64,000 nucleotides of DNA from Fructobacillus parabroussonetiae (lineage in GTDB: Bacteria; Bacillota; Bacilli; Lactobacillales; Lactobacillaceae), in contig NZ_JAAMFL010000001.1 of assembly GCF_018437265.1 (NCBI RefSeq), positions 124,001 through 188,000 on the forward strand, given 5' to 3'. The translations under genes were made by a program, and so were the position numbers. Of this stretch, positions 60,664 to 64,000 are shown piece after piece (positions within the stretch are counted from its first letter, which is position 1; each line of letters opens with the position of its first letter). The notes under the pieces are model-generated. The model saw nothing but the letters and a program-made list of their open reading frames with translations. It ran no database searches and was not told where the DNA came from.

Positions 60664-62097
60664 TTAATCTTTTTTATTTTCTTTTTGGTTCTCCTTGTCA
60701 CGAAGGTGGAAGCGGGATTTCTCGTTTCCCTTTTCCTCTGCTTCGGACTGGTCGTCATTTGCCTCATCCGTGCTTGGTTCTGGTTCGGGGTCTAATTCCT
60801 TCACAGCAAACTCGGGGATAAAGGCGTTTTCGTAATCTAAGGCGGTGACTTGGTAGTTGGCAATCTTTAAAGAATCGCCAGTTCGAAAGTCGGGATCGCG
60901 CTTTAAGACGTAGCCCGTCAAGGTGACCGCTTCGTCTTCATCCAACTCCTTCACATCCGTGTGGAAGTAGCGTTGGAAGTCGTAAAGCGTCGTCTTACCG
61001 GAAACCTTGTAGCGGCGATCGCCCAGCTTTTCGATGTATTCATCGGCCTGGTCATCCATTTCATCACGAACGGATCCGAAGAGTTCCTCGTAGATATCCT
61101 TATCCGTGATAATACCGGCCGTTCCACCGTATTCGTCAACTACAACGGCGATCGGTGAACGCTTCATGACCATTTCGTCCATCACATCGTGCAAGTCCAT
61201 GTTTTCAGGCACGGCAGGAATGTCACGCATGATTTTGGCGACGGGTTCCTTGCCTGAAATACGGCTTTGACGAACTAAGTCATAGTTAAAGACGTAACCC
61301 AAGACTTTATCCTTGTCACCGTCAGCGACAACGGGGAAGCGTGAGTGACGCTTTTGAAGATACTCATCCAAACCAGTTGCGATGGAGTCGGAGACGTCAA
61401 TGACATCCATTGACGTTCGGTCAATCATGACATCGACGGCGACTTTGTCATTCATTTCAAAGGCACGCTGCATGAAAGTCAAATCTTCCGTATCCAGCTC
61501 TCCGGCTTCGGCGGCGTTTTTCGAAAGAGACAAGATCTCGGTCTGTGAGTAGATGTCATCTTCGTTGGTTACTTGGAAGCCAAGCAGGTGGGTGACCCAG
61601 TTGGACAAATGATCCAGAATCCAAATCATTGGGAACAGGGTAATGTGGAAGAAACGAACCGGCTTAACGATGAAGAGCAACACCTTGATTGGTTCTTCAA
61701 TGGCGATGTTCTTTGGCACCAAATCCGTAAAGACCGCGTGAAGTACCGTGAAAATGACAATGGCGGCAACGGAAGCCACGGGCTTAGCCATTTCACTTGG
61801 TAGCAAGTGGGACTGGATAATCAGATCCGCGACGGTTTCTTCACCAACCCAACCTAAGATAAGGGAAGTCAACGTGATTCCAACCTGTGCGGTTGAAAGG
61901 AATTCCGTCAGGTGGGTGACCATGTGAATGGCGGATGCGATATTTTTCGATGGCTTATCGCGGTCAGCCTGCATGGCTTCAAGCGCGGATAAGCGGACTT
62001 TGACAAGCGAGTACTCCGTCAGTGTGAAGAGTACGGCGAGTAAAAGAATAAAAACAATAATAAATGTATTAATTAAATACGAAGGACCAGAATCCAA
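60664..62097 (-). CDS. CNNM/CorC-HlyC family membrane protein
   Basis: 477 residues. DUF21 membrane domain with three to four helices (residues about 5-190), then a CBS pair (VMIDRTSMDVIDV ... PIAVVVDEYGGTAGIITDKD) and the C-terminal CorC_HlyC domain. The tail is highly acidic, then basic. The family handles magnesium or other divalent ions. Start is TTG 62097, placed 7 nt after AGAGGT; the frame extends to another TTG at 62115. Promoter TGCTATAAT on the minus strand lies upstream. Confidence 0.88.
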   Translation of the reverse strand: MDSGPSYLINTFIIVFILLLAVLFTLTEYSLVKVRLSALEAMQADRDKPSKNIASAIHMVTHLTEFLSTAQVGITLTSLILGWVGEETVADLIIQSHLLPSEMAKPVASVAAIVIFTVLHAVFTDLVPKNIAIEEPIKVLLFIVKPVRFFHITLFPMIWILDHLSNWVTHLLGFQVTNEDDIYSQTEILSLSKNAAEAGELDTEDLTFMQRAFEMNDKVAVDVMIDRTSMDVIDVSDSIATGLDEYLQKRHSRFPVVADGDKDKVLGYVFNYDLVRQSRISGKEPVAKIMRDIPAVPENMDLHDVMDEMVMKRSPIAVVVDEYGGTAGIITDKDIYEELFGSVRDEMDDQADEYIEKLGDRRYKVSGKTTLYDFQRYFHTDVKELDEDEAVTLTGYVLKRDPDFRTGDSLKIANYQVTALDYENAFIPEFAVKELDPEPEPSTDEANDDQSEAEEKGNEKSRFHLRDKENQKENKKD

Positions 62098-62138
62098 AAT
62101 GTTTACCTCTTTCAAATCGATTCATTCATTTAACATCT

Positions 62139-62146
62139 ATTATAGC
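62139..62146 (-). promoter_or_regulatory. Promoter of the CorC-like gene, extended -10
   Basis: On the minus strand TGCTATAAT; TATAAT at 62144-62139, about 42 nt before the start codon. Confidence 0.65.
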
Positions 62147-62250
62147 AAAAAATAAGGGGATAGCGAAAAAAGTCCAGCTGAATCGCAGCAGGTCACCGAA
62201 GTTGAACTTCACAAAAGTACAGAAAGGTTGTTCCCCTAAAAAACAGCAAA

Positions 62251-62512
62251 AGACAAGGGTTGTTTCGTTATGTAATAATTGTCATAGCGACTAGAAACCG
62301 AACGATTGTTGTGAGAATAACCTTGTCTAAAAAAGCACAATCTTGAATTAAAAAAGCCCAAGAAAGGGGGTTTAACGAACAAATGTTTGTGCAGACACAT
62401 TTAGACCTTGAAGTCTGCATTCAAACCGGTAAACTAGTAACTGTTCCATCAGTGGCGACAAGCTGTCAGCCCGCTGATGATGCTAAATCTAGAGAGAAAG
62501 AAGGACCACGTC
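62251..62512 (+). promoter_or_regulatory. Structured 5' region of nrdH, candidate cis-regulatory RNA
   Basis: AGACAAGG (62251-62258) pairs with CCTTGTCT (62321-62328), enclosing TCGTT/AACGA. Then come ACAAA/TTTGT (62379-62390), GCAGAC/GTCTGC (62391-62396 with 62413-62418) and a composite hairpin CATCAG/CTGATG (62447-62452 with 62474-62479) containing GC/GC and GACA/TGTC. No known riboswitch core is recognised. The part from 62150 to 62250 shows nothing definite. The transcription start is not certain, so the first pair may be in DNA only. Confidence 0.5.
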
Positions 62513-62743
62513 ATGTCACAAGTCACGGTCTTTACCAAAAATAACTGCGTTCAATGCAAGATGACGAAAAAGTACCTCGATCAACTTGGGGTAGGCTTCG
62601 AAGAAATCAACATTGAAGAGCAACCAGAGTACCTTTCACAGTTGAAAGAAGAAGGGTTCAAGCAGACCCCCGTTGTCAAAATCGAAGGGCAAGAAGCCAT
62701 TTCTGGTTTCCAACCAGCCGTTTTGAAACAATTAACCGCCTAA
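62513..62743 (+). CDS. nrdH: NrdH-redoxin
   Basis: 76-residue glutaredoxin-like protein with the redox pair CVQC after FTKNN and the C-terminal SGFQP of NrdH. It gives electrons to class Ib ribonucleotide reductase NrdEF. AAGAAGG precedes ATG 62513; the frame extends 12 codons further upstream without support. It is separated from nrdE by a 99-nt gap with a strong fold. Confidence 0.95.
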   Translation: MSQVTVFTKNNCVQCKMTKKYLDQLGVGFEEINIEEQPEYLSQLKEEGFKQTPVVKIEGQEAISGFQPAVLKQLTA

Positions 62744-62769
62744 GCTTTTTTGTGTTCACTTGTTTCATA

Positions 62770-62822
62770 GGCCAGTCAAAAAGCGTCACTTTTTTAAAAA
62801 AGTTTGTTCATTTTGGCTAGCC
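62770..62822 (+). promoter_or_regulatory. Large hairpin between nrdH and nrdE
   Basis: GGCCAGTCAAAA (62770-62781) pairs with TTTTGGCTAGCC (62811-62822) with one mismatch and one G-U. Inside, ACTTTTTT and AAAAAAGT (62788-62803) form a perfect 16-bp palindrome. It ends 20 nt before nrdE. Confidence 0.6.
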
Positions 62823-62842
62823 CGTATTTTGAAAGGATTTCC

Positions 62843-64000
62843 ATGTCATTACTCGATATTGACCTTGCGAATGTTAAGTATTTCGATTTAAACAATGAAG
62901 TTAACATTCCAAAGAACGGCCAAATTCAACTTGAAAAAGACCAGGAAGCATTGGCTGCTTTCTTGGAAGAAAACGTTCGTCCGAACATGAAGACTTTTCC
63001 ATCATTAAAGGCACGATTCGATTGGATGATCGAAAACGACTTTTTGGAAGAGGGCTTTGTGAACAAGTACGAAATGGCCTTTATTGAGAAGTTGTACGCC
63101 TTCCTTGAAGGTGAGGACTTCCACTTTGCTTCGTTCATGGCCGCCTTTAAGTTCTACAATCAGTATGCCCAAAAGACAAATGACAAGGCTTACTACGTCG
63201 AATCATACCTTGATCGCGTGGCAGTGAACGCCTTGTTTTATGCCGACGGAAACGAAGAGTTGGCGATGTCTTTGGCCAATGAAATGATTCACCAACGGTA
63301 CCAGCCTGCTACGCCATCGTTTTTGAACGCTGGTCGGAAGCGCCGTGGGGAATTGGTTTCTTGTTTTGTTTTGCAGTCAACGGACAACATGAACTCGATT
63401 GGCCGGATTATTAATTCAGCTTTGCAGCTGTCAAAAATGGGTGGTGGTGTCGGCATCAACTTGTCAAACGTTCGTGAGGCCGGTGCACCCGTGATGGGCA
63501 TCGCTAACTCCGCTGGTGGAATTGTGCCAATTATGAAGTTGTTGGAAGATTCCTTCACCTTCTCATCACAGGTTGGTGCCCGCCAGGGTGCCGGTGTGGT
63601 TTATTTGAACATTTTCCACCCCGACTTGATGACCTTTATGGCCACGAAGAAGGAAAACGCCGATGAAAAAGTTCGTGTGAAGACGCTGTCACTTGGCTTG
63701 GTTGTGTCGGATAAGTTCTATGAATTAACAAAGGCCAACAAAGAAATGGCCTTGTTCTCACCGGCTGATGTGGAACGCGAATACGGCGTACCATTCAACT
63801 ACGTGGACATTACGGCCGAATATGACAACTTGCTGGCAAACCCAAAGATTCACCATAAGATGATTTCTGCCCGGGCCGTGGAAGAAGAAATCTCAAAGCT
63901 CCAGCAGGAATCGGGTTATCCATACATTATGAACGTGGATACGGTGAACGCCGCCAATCCCATTAGTGGAAAAGTCGTGTCCTCAAACCTCTGTTCTGAA
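62843..64000 (+). CDS. nrdE: Class Ib ribonucleoside-diphosphate reductase alpha chain (3' partial)
   Basis: 386 codons visible; runs off the window. The N-terminal NrdE domain is followed by QPATPSFLNAG, VSCFVLQ (one of the active-site Cys), GGGVGINLSN and SQVGARQGAGVVYLNIFHPD (split), all in order. It reduces ribonucleoside diphosphates with NrdF and NrdH; nrdF and nrdI are expected nearby outside the window. AAAGGA lies 6 nt before ATG 62843. Confidence 0.95.
   Translation, partial: MSLLDIDLANVKYFDLNNEVNIPKNGQIQLEKDQEALAAFLEENVRPNMKTFPSLKARFDWMIENDFLEEGFVNKYEMAFIEKLYAFLEGEDFHFASFMAAFKFYNQYAQKTNDKAYYVESYLDRVAVNALFYADGNEELAMSLANEMIHQRYQPATPSFLNAGRKRRGELVSCFVLQSTDNMNSIGRIINSALQLSKMGGGVGINLSNVREAGAPVMGIANSAGGIVPIMKLLEDSFTFSSQVGARQGAGVVYLNIFHPDLMTFMATKKENADEKVRVKTLSLGLVVSDKFYELTKANKEMALFSPADVEREYGVPFNYVDITAEYDNLLANPKIHHKMISARAVEEEISKLQQESGYPYIMNVDTVNAANPISGKVVSSNLCSE

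Noticed and set aside
62150-62512. NrdR boxes or a cobalamin riboswitch upstream of nrdH
   Set aside because: Only partial half sites such as GCACAATCTTG are present and no B12 box (GCCACTG) is found.
1-64000. CRISPR arrays, prophage genes, IS elements, integrative elements near the tRNAs
   Set aside because: No spaced repeats, transposase, integrase or att-like duplication was seen; the tRNA genes are followed by ordinary housekeeping genes.

Overview
The window reads as a chromosomal segment of a low-copy-element, moderately high-GC lactic acid bacterium, most likely family Leuconostocaceae (Leuconostoc/Weissella/Fructobacillus group). Reasons: the FabT-FabH-ACP-FabK-FabD-FabG-FabF-AccB-FabZ-AccC-AccD-AccA order, a dlt operon that begins with dltX, a FemX-type bridge enzyme beside Rex, MurT/GatD, an HPr gene without ptsI, a D-2-hydroxyacid dehydrogenase, and NrdH/NrdE. 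The genus call is inference. No prophage, insertion sequence or CRISPR array is visible. Genes are densely packed and most units end in clear intrinsic terminators, many of them bidirectional.

Layout. 1-9789: fatty acid synthesis operon under a MarR-type FabT regulator (5' end outside the window). 9800-10262: tmRNA gene with its own promoter and terminator. 10262-12700: an unknown two-TM membrane protein behind an unusual array of phased TATAG repeats, a Pr6Pr-type membrane protein and a quinone reductase-like flavoprotein. 12696-16011: a GT2/GT39 glycosylation pair like YkcC/YkcB. 16192-18566: amino acid permease with a divergent LysR regulator. 18597-21278: TetR regulator, twin operators, 14-TM drug exporter and a DUF4811 protein. 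21279-24108: a D-2-hydroxyacid dehydrogenase/AEC permease operon flanked by two non-coding stretches, each with a candidate small RNA. 24109-26263: exported DUF915-type hydrolase overlapping an orphan PTS EIIC-like permease. 26322-30931: dltXABCD. 30944-32900: acpS-alr-mazF. 32973-35871: CiaRH-like two-component system plus a PDZ-less HtrA protease.

35936-42059: thioredoxin-like protein, a divergent MTHFR-like protein, KimA-like potassium importer, gatD/murT and thymidine kinase. 42059-48278: translation factors and t6A synthesis (prfA, prmC, tsaC, HPr, tsaB, two GNAT acetyltransferases, tsaD). 48457-52473: rex, femX, HAD phosphatase, DUF805 and CPBP membrane proteins. 52503-55415: TetR regulator and MMPL exporter. 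55542-55729: tRNA-Tyr and tRNA-Gln. 55825-62097: hflX, histidine phosphatase, a UvrA2-type ABC ATPase and a CNNM/CorC transporter. 62098-64000: a structured leader, nrdH, and the 5' part of nrdE.

How the genes fit together: much of the window is envelope building. Fatty acids, D-alanylation of teichoic acid (dlt), D-alanine supply (alr), lipid II amidation (MurT/GatD), the interpeptide bridge (FemX), cell-surface glycosylation (GT2/GT39) and envelope stress sensing (CiaRH/HtrA) lie close together. The most unusual items are the phased repeats at 10307, the PDZ-less HtrA, a MurT without zinc-ribbon cysteines, a MazF without partner, the MTHFR-like orphan, and the folded leader in front of nrdH.
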